Made by a program: the position numbers and the translations under genes. Positions 43,053 through 51,930 of a DNA stretch of 64,000 nucleotides are shown here, one piece after another. How positions within the stretch are numbered: the stretch's first letter is position 1; each line of letters starts with the position of its first letter. The notes under the pieces were generated by a model. That model did no database searches, was not told where the DNA came from, and was given only the letters and a program-made list of their open reading frames with translations. The DNA is taken from the NCBI RefSeq assembly GCF_016406125.1, contig NZ_CP066339.1, forward strand, positions 3,534,001 through 3,598,000. The letters run 5' to 3'. Origin of the DNA: Alicyclobacillus sp. SO9. GTDB taxonomy: Bacteria > Bacillota > Bacilli > Alicyclobacillales > Alicyclobacillaceae.

Positions 43053-44996
43053 TTAAATGGCTGTGATGGAACGAAGAGTCAGCTTCTGCCACAGTATGAC
43101 CGCAGCAAACAGAACTAGCCCCACCACACCCGTTTGATAGCCAGGAAAGATTAACAAAACCCCTGCAGCGAGAAGCATTAGCCGTTGCGTAATATTCAAG
43201 CGCTTGAACAGGTAGTTGGAGAACGATGAGGCAAAAGCCGTCACGGCAATGACTCCGAGAATGGCGGATATAAAGCCCGCTGCAATGCTCCCGCCGTGAA
43301 ACAGGAGAGCCGGATTATAGAGAAAGAAGTACGGAATAACCAAACCGATGAATCCAAGTCGCATGGCTGCGAAAGAAACCTTGGAAAAAGGTTCTTGAGC
43401 AATGCCCGAAGCCACCATTACTGCTAAGGCTACAGGGGGAATAATGTCTGACAACGCAGCGTAGAAAAAGGCAAACATATGTGCGACCAAAATTGGAACT
43501 CCCATTTTCACTAACAGGGGAGCCGCCACTGTTGCGGTAATAATATAGGAAGCGGTAATCGGTACGCCCATCCCGAGGAGGATGCTTATCAGCATGGTTA
43601 GCAAAGCCACAAGGAACAGGTGGTTGCCAGAAAGCATCAGAATATTGTTTCCCAAGGTCAACCCCAGACTCGTCAGTGCAATGGTTCCTACAACCACACC
43701 AACAATGGCACACGCGGCGCTAATCGTAAGAACGCCTTTTACGCCGTCTTCCACCGCTTCCACAATCTCACGAAATCCCAAGCGGGTTTCCTTGCGGAAC
43801 CAACTGGCAACAATAATCGCCAGCATCGCCCATGGCGCCGCGTAGAGTGGCGTCATACCATCCACTAGCAACACAACTATCAGTAACACCGGAAGGAGCA
43901 GGTGGCCTCGTCGTTTGAGAACATGAATGACGTTCGGAATCTCTTCTTTGGAGAGTCCGGAAAGCCCCAGTTTCTTGGCCTCAAAGTGCACTGACATAAA
44001 GGTCATGCTGTAGTAAAGGATAGCCGGGACGATGGCGGCCAGCATGATTTCTCGGTACGGTACTCCAATGAACTCTGCCATGACAAAACTGGCTGCACCC
44101 ATAATTGGAGGTGCAATTGTGCCCCCCGTGCCGGCAACAGCTTCCACGGCTGCTGCCACGTGTCCCGGCAAACCGTTTCTTTTCATCAGCGGAATGGTCA
44201 CCGTCCCTACAGACGCCGCATTGGCGACGCCGCTGCCATTAATCATACCCATCAAGCCGCTGCCGATGACTGCTACTTTTGCCGGGCCCCCAGATGAACG
44301 TCCCGTCAGGGCGACAGCCAGTTCATTGATAAAATCAATGAATCCACTCTTCCGAAGAAAAGCACCAAAGAGGATAAAGAGAAAGATGTAAGTACTCGCT
44401 ACTCCGAGAATGACACCAAATATGCCCTGCGTGCCCCACCACATGACGTCGATGACCCGCGACAATCCAAAAGACGACGTCTGCAGGATGCCGGGAACAT
44501 ACTGTCCCAAGAAGTTGTAGAGCAGAAAGACCAAGGCGAGAATGGTTAACACTGTTCCTGCCGCGCGTCGAGCGGCTTCAAAAGTAATCACGACACCCAG
44601 TGTGCCAAACACGTAATCCAAGTGGTTGTGCATACCGCTTGCTGCATAGATATCATAGCGATAAAGGAAATACACAACGGTCACGATAGATGCGGCGATG
44701 AGCAGCATATCCCACCATGTCGGAAGTCTCCTGTCGCTCCTTTCTTTTTTGGAAGCGGGGAACAGAAGGAAAATCATCACCACGAGAAAACCGAAAAACC
44801 AAACCCGGGTCTTGATGGTCTCCATGACACCGACACTTGAGACATAAACCTGAAACAGTGCCCAAATCACAGACAGCACAGTTATGATGCGAACCATGGG
44901 ACCTGCGTATTTACGCAGATGGAACACAGATTGCGCCTCGTCCGCAGCGTCATTCTCATGATGCTCGGTGGTGGCAGGCGGGGTTTCCTTTTGCAA
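43053..44996 (-). CDS. TRAP transporter permease, fused 4TM/12TM
   Basis: A 647-residue membrane protein that joins the small and large TRAP subunits, as in TAXI systems. The GSGLMGMINGSGVANAASVGTVTIPLMKRNG and EAVAGTGGTIAPPIMGAASFVMAEFIGV motifs, and the later MLISILLGMGVPITASYIITA, are those of DctM-like units that use an ion gradient. TTG 44996 has an AGAAGGAGGAG site. With the downstream binding lipoprotein it forms a complete importer. Confidence 0.93.
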   Translation of the reverse strand: MQKETPPATTEHHENDAADEAQSVFHLRKYAGPMVRIITVLSVIWALFQVYVSSVGVMETIKTRVWFFGFLVVMIFLLFPASKKERSDRRLPTWWDMLLIAASIVTVVYFLYRYDIYAASGMHNHLDYVFGTLGVVITFEAARRAAGTVLTILALVFLLYNFLGQYVPGILQTSSFGLSRVIDVMWWGTQGIFGVILGVASTYIFLFILFGAFLRKSGFIDFINELAVALTGRSSGGPAKVAVIGSGLMGMINGSGVANAASVGTVTIPLMKRNGLPGHVAAAVEAVAGTGGTIAPPIMGAASFVMAEFIGVPYREIMLAAIVPAILYYSMTFMSVHFEAKKLGLSGLSKEEIPNVIHVLKRRGHLLLPVLLIVVLLVDGMTPLYAAPWAMLAIIVASWFRKETRLGFREIVEAVEDGVKGVLTISAACAIVGVVVGTIALTSLGLTLGNNILMLSGNHLFLVALLTMLISILLGMGVPITASYIITATVAAPLLVKMGVPILVAHMFAFFYAALSDIIPPVALAVMVASGIAQEPFSKVSFAAMRLGFIGLVIPYFFLYNPALLFHGGSIAAGFISAILGVIAVTAFASSFSNYLFKRLNITQRLMLLAAGVLLIFPGYQTGVVGLVLFAAVILWQKLTLRSITAI

Positions 44997-45085
44997 AGGG
45001 ATCTCCTCCTTCTTTTTCAGCCTTGTTGATGGCCAAGACTAGAACGCTTTCATGAACCTTTATCTGAGACAGGGAGGTTTCAGCC

Positions 45086-45973
45086 TCACATCCCTTTTTC
45101 ATCCTGTCTCATTGCCGCCAGCACCTCTCGGAAATCTGCGGGGGTCTGACAGTGAAAAAACTCCTGTAAATCAGAATCAGCAATGTGCTTTAATTTAGCC
45201 TGGGTACCCTCTGACATAACAGTGTCAAGTCCTAGACTCTGCAGTGTTTTCTGAACTTCACCCATTTCTGCAACGCGCCGCTCTGCATGGTTAACAGTAC
45301 GAGTCATCAGCAAGTTCACCGTTTCCTCCAAGTCGCTGGCAGTCATCGTCTCGCTCAGTGAACTCATCACGATATCCACCGCATCGTACTCCCGAGCCAA
45401 AGCGAATGTTTCGAAAAACAGCATCGTTATGCCTTTCATAAAAATGGATCTCGCCATCTTTATGGCGGATGCCCTTCCCGGCATCGTTCCGACACTTGTC
45501 ATGTTCATTCCGTACGGCGCACCAAACGCCTCAAACTGAGAAACCCCGCTGCCGCTGAGAAGCATCGGAACCTTATGACCGTGCTTTGGTACCGCATCCA
45601 TGACTGCCGCATCTACTGACGAAATCTCTTTCGTTTTGAGAACTGCTGCAATCTCTTCCTTCGCCATGGGTGAGGTTGCGTTCATATCCACATACACGTG
45701 ATTTCGCGTTAGGTACGCCGAGGTCTCTTCGGCGATTGACCTTGCATATTTGGCACTGGTAGCGCAGACAATCAAATTCGCTTCGCGACACAGTGTGTCT
45801 AGGCCCGGCAACAGTTTGACAGACAATTCTTGGGCCCGTTGTCGGATAAGCAGGCCATGCTCTGGATGATTCGCATTGACATCAAAGGCGCATACCTCGT
45901 CCAGCCCTTCAGCTATCAATCCCTTGGAAATCAGGTAGGCCGCCTCACCAAAACCAATAAATCCTATTTTCAT
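45086..45973 (-). CDS. NAD(P)-dependent dehydrogenase, DUF1932 type
   Basis: A 295-residue two-domain dehydrogenase. The N-terminal Rossmann fold (MKIGFIGFGEAAYLISKGL) resembles 6-phosphogluconate/3-hydroxyisobutyrate dehydrogenases; the C-terminal half (PGRASAIKMARSIFMKGITMLFFETFALAREYDA) is DUF1932. It is encoded with GalB/GalC-like enzymes, so it may oxidise or reduce a ring-derived hydroxy or keto acid. ATG 45973 has a GAGGTGA site. Confidence 0.85.
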   Translation of the reverse strand: MKIGFIGFGEAAYLISKGLIAEGLDEVCAFDVNANHPEHGLLIRQRAQELSVKLLPGLDTLCREANLIVCATSAKYARSIAEETSAYLTRNHVYVDMNATSPMAKEEIAAVLKTKEISSVDAAVMDAVPKHGHKVPMLLSGSGVSQFEAFGAPYGMNMTSVGTMPGRASAIKMARSIFMKGITMLFFETFALAREYDAVDIVMSSLSETMTASDLEETVNLLMTRTVNHAERRVAEMGEVQKTLQSLGLDTVMSEGTQAKLKHIADSDLQEFFHCQTPADFREVLAAMRQDEKGM

Positions 45974-46012
45974 GGAGAGTCACCTCAATGGCGTCATATT
46001 GTGTCCTGTGCA

Positions 46013-46696
46013 TCAGTCATCCACATAGCGGACGTTTTCCTTTTCCAGGACACCACGCAGGTTGTAGAAATCGATGCTCAATTGCCCGTTTTCTATTTTC
46101 TCCTTGGTCTTGTCTTCTTTCTCAAGGCGGTTCAAAGTCAATTTCTCAGTTTCTTCAATATCTTCTTTCCGAATTACCACAACGCCATCTTCGTCTGCCA
46201 TGACCAGGTCTCCGGGACCGACGGTGACGTCGCCACAGATAGTTTCGGCATTGACCCATCCGCCGCGGACCTTAGTGGTCCCCTCGGAACAAATAGCTCT
46301 GGACCACACCGGGAATCCTAGCTCGCGAATGCGGGCCGCATCCCGTATCCCCGCGTCAATGACCAGTCCCTTGACCCCCCGTTTCATGAGGGCACGAACA
46401 ATCAGTTCACCAACCATACCGCAGTTACTGGGCGAGCCGATGGTGGTCACCACCAGAATGTCCCCCGGCTGACAGGCTTCAACAGCCGCGTGAATCATGA
46501 GATTATCTCCCGCATAGCAGGTGGCCGTTACCGCAGGACCGCAAACCAGAGTATTGTCTATGAGCGGACGCAAGTCATGGGCCATGAGCCCCTGTTTGCG
46601 CTGAGCCTCATAGACTGTAGAAACATCATAGATCTCATAGCGTTTGACGACGGCCTTACTGGGCCTGTCAATGTTGAGTCGAACGAATTTCTCCAT
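46013..46696 (-). CDS. 4-carboxy-4-hydroxy-2-oxoadipate aldolase (RraA-like)
   Basis: A 227-residue RraA-fold protein. VCGPAVTATCYAGDNLMIHAAVEACQPGDILVV, GMVGELIVRALMKRGVKGLVIDAGIRDAARIRELGFPVWSRAICSEGT and the DLVMADEDGVVVI ending are those of the ProA/LigK/GalC aldolases that split CHA to pyruvate and oxaloacetate. The DxGxRD motif carries the key Arg and Asp. The start shares one base with the stop of the preceding GalB-like gene (TAATG), which implies coupled translation. Neighbours support the aldolase reading over an RNase regulator. Confidence 0.87.
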   Translation of the reverse strand: MEKFVRLNIDRPSKAVVKRYEIYDVSTVYEAQRKQGLMAHDLRPLIDNTLVCGPAVTATCYAGDNLMIHAAVEACQPGDILVVTTIGSPSNCGMVGELIVRALMKRGVKGLVIDAGIRDAARIRELGFPVWSRAICSEGTTKVRGGWVNAETICGDVTVGPGDLVMADEDGVVVIRKEDIEETEKLTLNRLEKEDKTKEKIENGQLSIDFYNLRGVLEKENVRYVDD

Positions 46697-47424
46697 TAGA
46701 CAAACTCCCCTCCTACGTATGGATAGAAGCGCGTAAAGGTTTCAGCATACTTGTAGGTCTGGTTTCCAGAGATTCGACGAGCGTGATTCCCCCGCATTTT
46801 GGCTCTGTCCTTGTAGTAGTCAATCAAATGAGGCTGCGCCTCAAAACACTCCATGGCCCGTTTTTTCTGTTCGTAAGCGTCTGTGATGTCGATAATCATG
46901 TCATGCTTGTAATCACTCAGTTCCGTCTGGTGCGGTTCGTAGCCAAAAATCTGAGGTTGCCGTAAATGCGGAAGGCCTTCCATCCTGACGCCCGCGGACG
47001 TTGCCAGTACGCTGGCTTCAAAGACGTACTGAGAGACCGTGTTGTGGTCGGGATTTAGCACATCGTTTTTTGGATGAGTCACAATGAACTGCGGCTTGAC
47101 CTCTCGCATCTTCCGCACAAGACGCTCCATTCTATTGTTGTCGATAAACATGTGATAGTCTTGATAGTCCCAAATTTCGAGATTCGTAACACCCAGGTGT
47201 TTGGCTGCGCCTTCAATTTCGCCGCGGCGAATCTGCTTCACGTTCTGCTCGGTCTGGCCTTCCAGTTTCCACAGTGCTCCAGACTCACCCCTTGCACCAT
47301 AACTGAGTACGACCAAGTGCACATTGGCACCGCCATTGACGTAGGTTGCAATTGTTCCACCGCACCTCCACACAAAATCTGCTGCGTGGGCGCTCACAAC
47401 AAGTAAATTGGTGTGTTTGTTCAT
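46696..47424 (-). CDS. galB: 4-oxalomesaconate hydratase (GalB-like, PIG-L family)
   Basis: A 242-residue zinc-binding PIG-L-fold protein. VVSAHAADFVWRCGGTIA replaces the deacetylase HPDD motif in the same way as Pseudomonas GalB, which hydrates 4-oxalomesaconate to 4-carboxy-4-hydroxy-2-oxoadipate; THPKNDVLNPDH is the second metal motif. The next gene encodes the aldolase for that product, so the pair forms two successive steps of gallate or protocatechuate meta-cleavage. ATG 47424 has a TGGAGG site. Confidence 0.82.
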   Translation of the reverse strand: MNKHTNLLVVSAHAADFVWRCGGTIATYVNGGANVHLVVLSYGARGESGALWKLEGQTEQNVKQIRRGEIEGAAKHLGVTNLEIWDYQDYHMFIDNNRMERLVRKMREVKPQFIVTHPKNDVLNPDHNTVSQYVFEASVLATSAGVRMEGLPHLRQPQIFGYEPHQTELSDYKHDMIIDITDAYEQKKRAMECFEAQPHLIDYYKDRAKMRGNHARRISGNQTYKYAETFTRFYPYVGGEFV

Positions 47425-47443
47425 TCAAATTCCTCCAGTTGGA

Positions 47444-48328
47444 TCAGTCTTCGACAAGTTGTGTTGGATTGTGAACGGACATAGTCCGAATTTCCTCTTC
47501 AGAAAAGCCGTTGTCCAGCAGTCTTTGGGCGAAGTCCATCAAGCCTTCGTCAGGGAAGGGTGCTGTCGGTTGTCCTAGATCGGTGGACAAAATGCAGTGC
47601 TGCGGTCCCACGTAGCGAATTTGTTCATAAACGGTTTCCCATGCCACCTTGTTGGTGTTTGGCGTGGTGAAACAGTGTTCCATATACGCTCCCATGTCTG
47701 CCAACTGTTTCTGCTCTTCTTTGGTATAGAAAGTAGACGGGAAATTCGGGTGGGTAATAACTGTTTTTACGTTCTGTTCACGAGCGGCTTTCACTAAGGT
47801 GAACACTTCCTCTTTGCCCAAGTGGCCCGATGCCAGAATCATATGGTGTTCCTTGACCGCATCGATGATGTCGTGCAATTCGGCTTTCAAGTTCCCGTCC
47901 TCTAGTATCGAAATACTGGCGGTCACTTTACCTTTGGCAATAAGTTCCTCCTGCAGTTTGGCCCAGAATGGTTTTTTCGTGTAGTTTCCACCACGGAAGA
48001 AGGCTTGTTCGTTGGCGGAATCGAACGTAGGCATCCACACCACTTTCGCACCATCTCGTCCAGCCATGTCGACAGCCGTGGCATTAAGCCCTCCGACCGC
48101 ATTGTTCAAGGTGATGGCTCCAATCGGATTGACCTTTGGATACGATTTCTGTGCCAACCGAGCCCTTTCAGCGGTACAAAAGTAGTGTGACTTGATGGCA
48201 AATCCCTTCATACCTGCCATTGACATCCGCTCGGCCATGTCTAAGTCGTCCAGTTTACGATTCATGACATCCGGCCCCGTATGTACGTGCAGGTCATAAG
48301 CCCCTTCCAGTAATTTGCGAATCTCCAT
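47444..48328 (-). CDS. DUF6282-type metal-dependent hydrolase
   Basis: A 294-residue amidohydrolase-fold protein: DLHVHTGPD (first metal His pair), LASGHLGKEE and VITHPNFPS (further His), and ILSTDLGQ (Asp). It is similar in kind to LigI-like lactonases (2-pyrone-4,6-dicarboxylate) or LigJ-like hydratases, also amidohydrolases, and a lactonase that feeds 4-oxalomesaconate would complete this operon. That role is inference. ATG 48328 has a GAAGGAG site. Confidence 0.75.
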   Translation of the reverse strand: MEIRKLLEGAYDLHVHTGPDVMNRKLDDLDMAERMSMAGMKGFAIKSHYFCTAERARLAQKSYPKVNPIGAITLNNAVGGLNATAVDMAGRDGAKVVWMPTFDSANEQAFFRGGNYTKKPFWAKLQEELIAKGKVTASISILEDGNLKAELHDIIDAVKEHHMILASGHLGKEEVFTLVKAAREQNVKTVITHPNFPSTFYTKEEQKQLADMGAYMEHCFTTPNTNKVAWETVYEQIRYVGPQHCILSTDLGQPTAPFPDEGLMDFAQRLLDNGFSEEEIRTMSVHNPTQLVED

Positions 48329-48345
48329 AATTGCTGTCCACTCCT

Positions 48346-48987
48346 TCAGATAAGGTAATGATAAAATTCCTTGATGGTATTGCGGACATTGCCAATGTGC
48401 ACCTGGATTGCCTGTTCCGCCGCATCCTTGTCTCCGCGTTCCAGGGTTTCATAGATGGCCGTGTGCTCTGCCATCGAACTGTCGTTACGCCCTGGAATGA
48501 GAATAGTGCGGAAGTGGTACCGAAGCAGTTGCGTCTTAATGCTCACCACAAACTCCACTGCCTGTTTGTTCGTGGATGCCTCATAAATAATGTTGTGAAA
48601 TTCCTTGTTTAAATCTGAATAGTGGTCCAGGTCATTTTCATCCACACACCGTTGCATCTTATCTAACGTTGCTTTAAGCGCTTTCAACTCTGCTGCAGTA
48701 ATATGTTCTGCAGCGGAAAGTACAATGAGGCGCTCGAGATAAATGCGAATCTCAAAGTAATTCAGAACCTCTTCCAGAGTGAAGGACCGAACCACCGCAC
48801 CCTTGTTTTTCTCAATCTCTACCAGACGTTCCCGCTCCAGGTGCAACAGCGCAAGGCGAATTGTGTTCCTGCTTACACCGAGGTCCTGAGAAAGCGTCGT
48901 CTCCACCAACTTCTGAGCCGGTTTGTACACATTGCTCAGGATTCTCTCCCTAATCATTGCGTATGTCGACTGTACCTGATCGCTCAT
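48346..48987 (-). CDS. GntR-family regulator, FCD subgroup
   Basis: A 213-residue regulator. The winged helix (TYAMIRERILSNVYKPAQKLVETTLSQDLGVSRNTIRLALLHLERERLV) and FCD domain (NYFEIRIYLERLIVLSAAEH, DLNKEFHNIIYEAS, HTAIYETLERGD) are complete. ATG 48987 has a GGGGAGGAG site; upstream ATGs to 49047 lie inside the promoter region. It is first in the operon and should sense a pathway acid. Two palindromes flank the promoter. Confidence 0.9.
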   Translation of the reverse strand: MSDQVQSTYAMIRERILSNVYKPAQKLVETTLSQDLGVSRNTIRLALLHLERERLVEIEKNKGAVVRSFTLEEVLNYFEIRIYLERLIVLSAAEHITAAELKALKATLDKMQRCVDENDLDHYSDLNKEFHNIIYEASTNKQAVEFVVSIKTQLLRYHFRTILIPGRNDSSMAEHTAIYETLERGDKDAAEQAIQVHIGNVRNTIKEFYHYLI

Positions 48988-49011
48988 GTGCTCCTCCCCA
49001 TTGCGGTCAAT

Positions 49012-49093
49012 ATTGTTGAACAATTTCGTCCGCATTATTGAATGCAATAGTGATTGTAATATTACTATTCAAAGTTGTCAAACTGTTCAACAA
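49012..49093 (-). promoter_or_regulatory. Operon promoter with two flanking operator palindromes
   Basis: Minus-strand TTGACA (49081-49076), 17 bases, TACAAT (49058-49053). One palindrome, TTGTTGAACAG, sits right upstream of the -35 box (49083-49093); a second, ATTGTTCAACAAT, lies about 30 bases downstream of the -10 box (49012-49024). Both share TTGTT-S-AACA, so one protein, probably the GntR product, may bind both and repress by looping or block. Confidence 0.7.
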
Positions 49094-49351
49094 AATGGGT
49101 TCTCAAGGCGAATACTGTATTGTGCTTCACAAGGATGGACGTTTGAGGTTATTGCTAATCTAGGCTTGGAATGAAGGGGCACAAGCAGTGGAAATGGTCA
49201 TTCACGGTGGACACGGTCCGGGGGATCGCAGTCATCTCTAACCGCCCGCGGTCTCCTAGCAAGAGAGTTTCCTTAAACGGACGGCAGCAGAGAGTATCGA
49301 TGGGAATATGTTCCCTACCAGTTCGAATGATGAAAAGTCTTCTTATCCAAT

Positions 49352-49822
49352 CTAAGCAGCACCGACGAACTTCCGGCACTCATGGGCGCATTTGAGACAC
49401 ATACGACCACATCGTTGTGAGTGTGAATCACGAAAATGTAAACATTCGTTACTGCATGACTCACAAACCTTCGCGCATAGCTTCACCTTTTTTCTAGCAA
49501 ACGGGCTGTTGGATGACAGGGATTGAGCTGTATCTTTACAGGTTTTTGCACACTCCCTGAGGAGTTGTATCTGTCGAAGACGCTTGGAGGTGTCAGTTGC
49601 CTCCAGAAGAATAGTAATGGTTCTATGACACATATGTTCGCATTCGTGAAGTGTTTTAAGAAGCCTCTCACTGTAGTGGGTTGCCCCATCTTGAAGGTTA
49701 AATGAGTGACTGGGTTGAGCAGCCGAGTGAGCCATCAAATCCTCAGACGAGAGAGGGTGTTGCATCGAAGACTTGTGCATGTGATCTGCACGGTGTGCCG
49801 GTTGCTGACTGTTGTCGTTCAT
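49352..49822 (-). CDS. Cys-rich four-helix copper-binding-like protein (DUF326)
   Basis: A 156-residue protein. After a His/Met-rich leader, a helical domain has many spaced Cys: CEHMCHR, CAKTCKD, CAKVCESCSNECLHF, CGRMCLKCAHECRKF. This is the pattern of DUF326/copper-storage (Csp) proteins, which bind many Cu(I) ions in a four-helix bundle. There is no signal peptide. ATG 49822 has a GAGGAG site. Storage or sequestration of copper in the spore or cytosol is likely, by family. Confidence 0.78.
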   Translation of the reverse strand: MNDNSQQPAHRADHMHKSSMQHPLSSEDLMAHSAAQPSHSFNLQDGATHYSERLLKTLHECEHMCHRTITILLEATDTSKRLRQIQLLRECAKTCKDTAQSLSSNSPFARKKVKLCAKVCESCSNECLHFRDSHSQRCGRMCLKCAHECRKFVGAA

Positions 49823-50104
49823 ATTCTTCTCCTCCTGACTTAGTCTCGAAAATCTATACGATAGGTATGCCCTGTGTCTTTGTCCGTGTGCGAGTCTGAA
49901 GGAAAATTGGGTGTTTGCCGTCAGTGAACCCTAGAATTAAAGGAATTCGTCCCGTCTCAGTCTAATAACCTTTAATAATGCTCCAGTAGATAAATAGACA
50001 CACAGTCTTCAGCGGCCGTCAAGGACACCTCATAGCTGTGGTAAGACAAAACTGAATTGTTATGTACATAGATATACAATAAGGGGTTTTTCAATTGTGC
50101 GTAA

Positions 50105-50311
50105 TTGGCAATGGAGGTCAGCAAGGAGGTAATCGCTCTGATAAAAAATATCCTATGTGGATTTATTGCGCTTGCTGTTATCGTTTTCACGGTCTATGCA
50201 AATTATAAGAGGCGACATAAACAAGGCAACAAGCCTCCTCGAGGTCTAACCAAGGAACAGGAGCAGCAACTGGAGATTGAAAGAAGTCGGCATGCTCCCC
50301 CGGGATTATAA
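50105..50311 (+). CDS. Small single-span membrane protein
   Basis: A 68-residue frame with one hydrophobic helix (about residues 15-31) and a basic, Glu-rich tail. The start is uncertain: TTG 50105 and ATG 50111 lack a ribosome site, while a strong AAGGAGGT lies inside the frame at 50124 without a normal start codon after it. Unknown function. Confidence 0.4.
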   Translation: MAMEVSKEVIALIKNILCGFIALAVIVFTVYANYKRRHKQGNKPPRGLTKEQEQQLEIERSRHAPPGL

Positions 50312-50412
50312 GGAACTTCTCTTCGTGACTGATAGAACTGCATACGTATCCAGCCTCCCGTGACGAGTGAACTTCAGGAAAAGGGCAGGCTAGCGGCGTG
50401 CGCCATGAAACG

Positions 50413-51219
50413 TTATCCCGTGGTCGCCGATAGATACGCTTTGGCAATCGTCTCTAAGTTCTCCTTGGAGGTGGTTCCCCAAACGTAGATACCAACTACC
50501 AGGCTCCCTGTCGAATCGTACACATGAAGAAAGTTTTCATTCGGAATATAAACTCCAAAATTCTGTCCCAAGTTGATTTTCTCACTGTTTGACGGGTCTT
50601 TGATGGTTGGATGCATCCAAGGCGTTTGGTTTGATGCCGTCATCACTGAGTCTTGTTCCTGCATAACAACAACTTTTTTATTTGAACCATTCGTGTATTC
50701 ATCGAGATACACCACCAAGGGCGGGCTGTCATTCGAATTTGGTACGTTGCTTTTCGATGATTTGTTGGCTTGTAACTCCGTTCCCGAACTAAATACCCTG
50801 TGCCAGCCCGGAATATCCTCTGGCTCGGCAATTGGGAACGTGGCGATTGTCCGTGCCTGGGGTAAGGTTAACTTTTGGACGGTTGTATTTTTGGGATGAG
50901 GGAACTTCGAGGGATGCATAAAGAATTGTACAGTTGTGCTGATATCTGGTGCTTGGGAAGTTGTCGGTGATTGGTCAAATCGAAACGTACCATTGTGCCA
51001 GTTAAATGAAAAATACGAGAACCCAACCAGAACTGGAATGGCTGTTGCAGCGATTCCAATCAAAACAGACTTTCTTTTTGGCAAGAATCTTGTTTTCAAA
51101 GGCTTGGGTTCCTTGGAGCAAGCCCTTCGAAGGACGTTGTCTCTGAACTCACCTTGATTGTATTTGGGATCAAAATGATGCTTTGCGTTTTTCATTTCTT
51201 GTTCTATTTGCACCTGCAC
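50413..51219 (-). CDS. Probable anti-sigma factor
   Basis: A 268-residue protein with a cytosolic N-terminus (residues 1-50), one membrane helix (SVLIGIAATAIPVLVGFSYFSF) and an outside domain of about 190 residues rich in Asn/Ser. The position right after an ECF sigma gene and overlap with it are typical of a membrane anti-sigma factor. No zinc-binding motif is visible. The outside domain is not assigned. Confidence 0.65.
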   Translation of the reverse strand: MQVQIEQEMKNAKHHFDPKYNQGEFRDNVLRRACSKEPKPLKTRFLPKRKSVLIGIAATAIPVLVGFSYFSFNWHNGTFRFDQSPTTSQAPDISTTVQFFMHPSKFPHPKNTTVQKLTLPQARTIATFPIAEPEDIPGWHRVFSSGTELQANKSSKSNVPNSNDSPPLVVYLDEYTNGSNKKVVVMQEQDSVMTASNQTPWMHPTIKDPSNSEKINLGQNFGVYIPNENFLHVYDSTGSLVVGIYVWGTTSKENLETIAKAYLSATTG

Positions 51220-51721
51220 CCTCTCCTTCTAAGATTGTTTCGAGTTGTTTGCGAGCCCGTGATAATCGTGACTTAACAGTGCCTTCTCGGACTCCTATGA
51301 TGGACGAGATGTCGTGGACTGAGAACTCGTTAAACTAATACAGGATAATCGGAACTCGAAATTTCTCTGGCGGCATGAGAATGCTATCATGAACCCTTCT
51401 TGAGTCATGATTCTTCATCGCAGTGTCTTCAGCGCTACGGACCGGGGCTACCTCCGGCATTGAGGAAAAACTAATTTCTCTCCATGTTCGCCTTTGTGCT
51501 GATACGCACTCATTAATGACAATACGGGATAGCCAGGGTAATGGGTTATTTTTGTCTCTCAAATTGGCTCTCGACTGATAAGCCTTTACAAATGCATTCT
51601 GTACCATGTCTTGTGCAGTCACCCAATTCCGGGTATAGGCATATGCGAGACGAAGGAGTTTCTTGTCGTACTCGTTCATCCATAACTGGAGTGTTTCTGT
51701 AGGGTCCAAATCCCGTTTCAC
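51170..51721 (-). pseudogene. ECF sigma factor interrupted by an in-frame TAG
   Basis: Sigma-70 region 2 is clear (LLRLAYAYTRNWVTAQDMVQNAFVKAYQ). The frame stops at TAG 51337-51335 after KFRVPIILY, but past it the same frame goes on as FNEFSVHDISSIIGVREGTVKSRLSRARKQLETIL, a full region 4 helix-turn-helix, to TGA 51172-51170. Together the protein would be about 183 residues, normal for ECF factors, and would overlap the anti-sigma gene start. As read, it lacks promoter -35 recognition. Nonsense mutation, or a sequencing error at a Tyr codon. Confidence 0.85.
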
Positions 51722-51930
51722 CTCCCCCAGCTACGTGTATGACGCACTTAAGTGATTTCTGGTTCCCTGAAAAGTAAAGATTAACACCTAGTATGAACCA
51801 CAGAACAAAATGGCCGCCTCCCCATCGTTGGTTGGCGACCTATTTGCTTTCTTCAATTGTCATACTAACATGCTGTGATGAGCGGCATTTCACCGGGTAA
51901 ACTCAAATGTCCAAGGCCGAACGTCATGAC

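Noticed and set aside
45830-46321. 163-codon plus-strand frame over the dehydrogenase and aldolase genes
   Set aside because: Antisense to two well-supported genes; composition looks like a shadow of their codon use.
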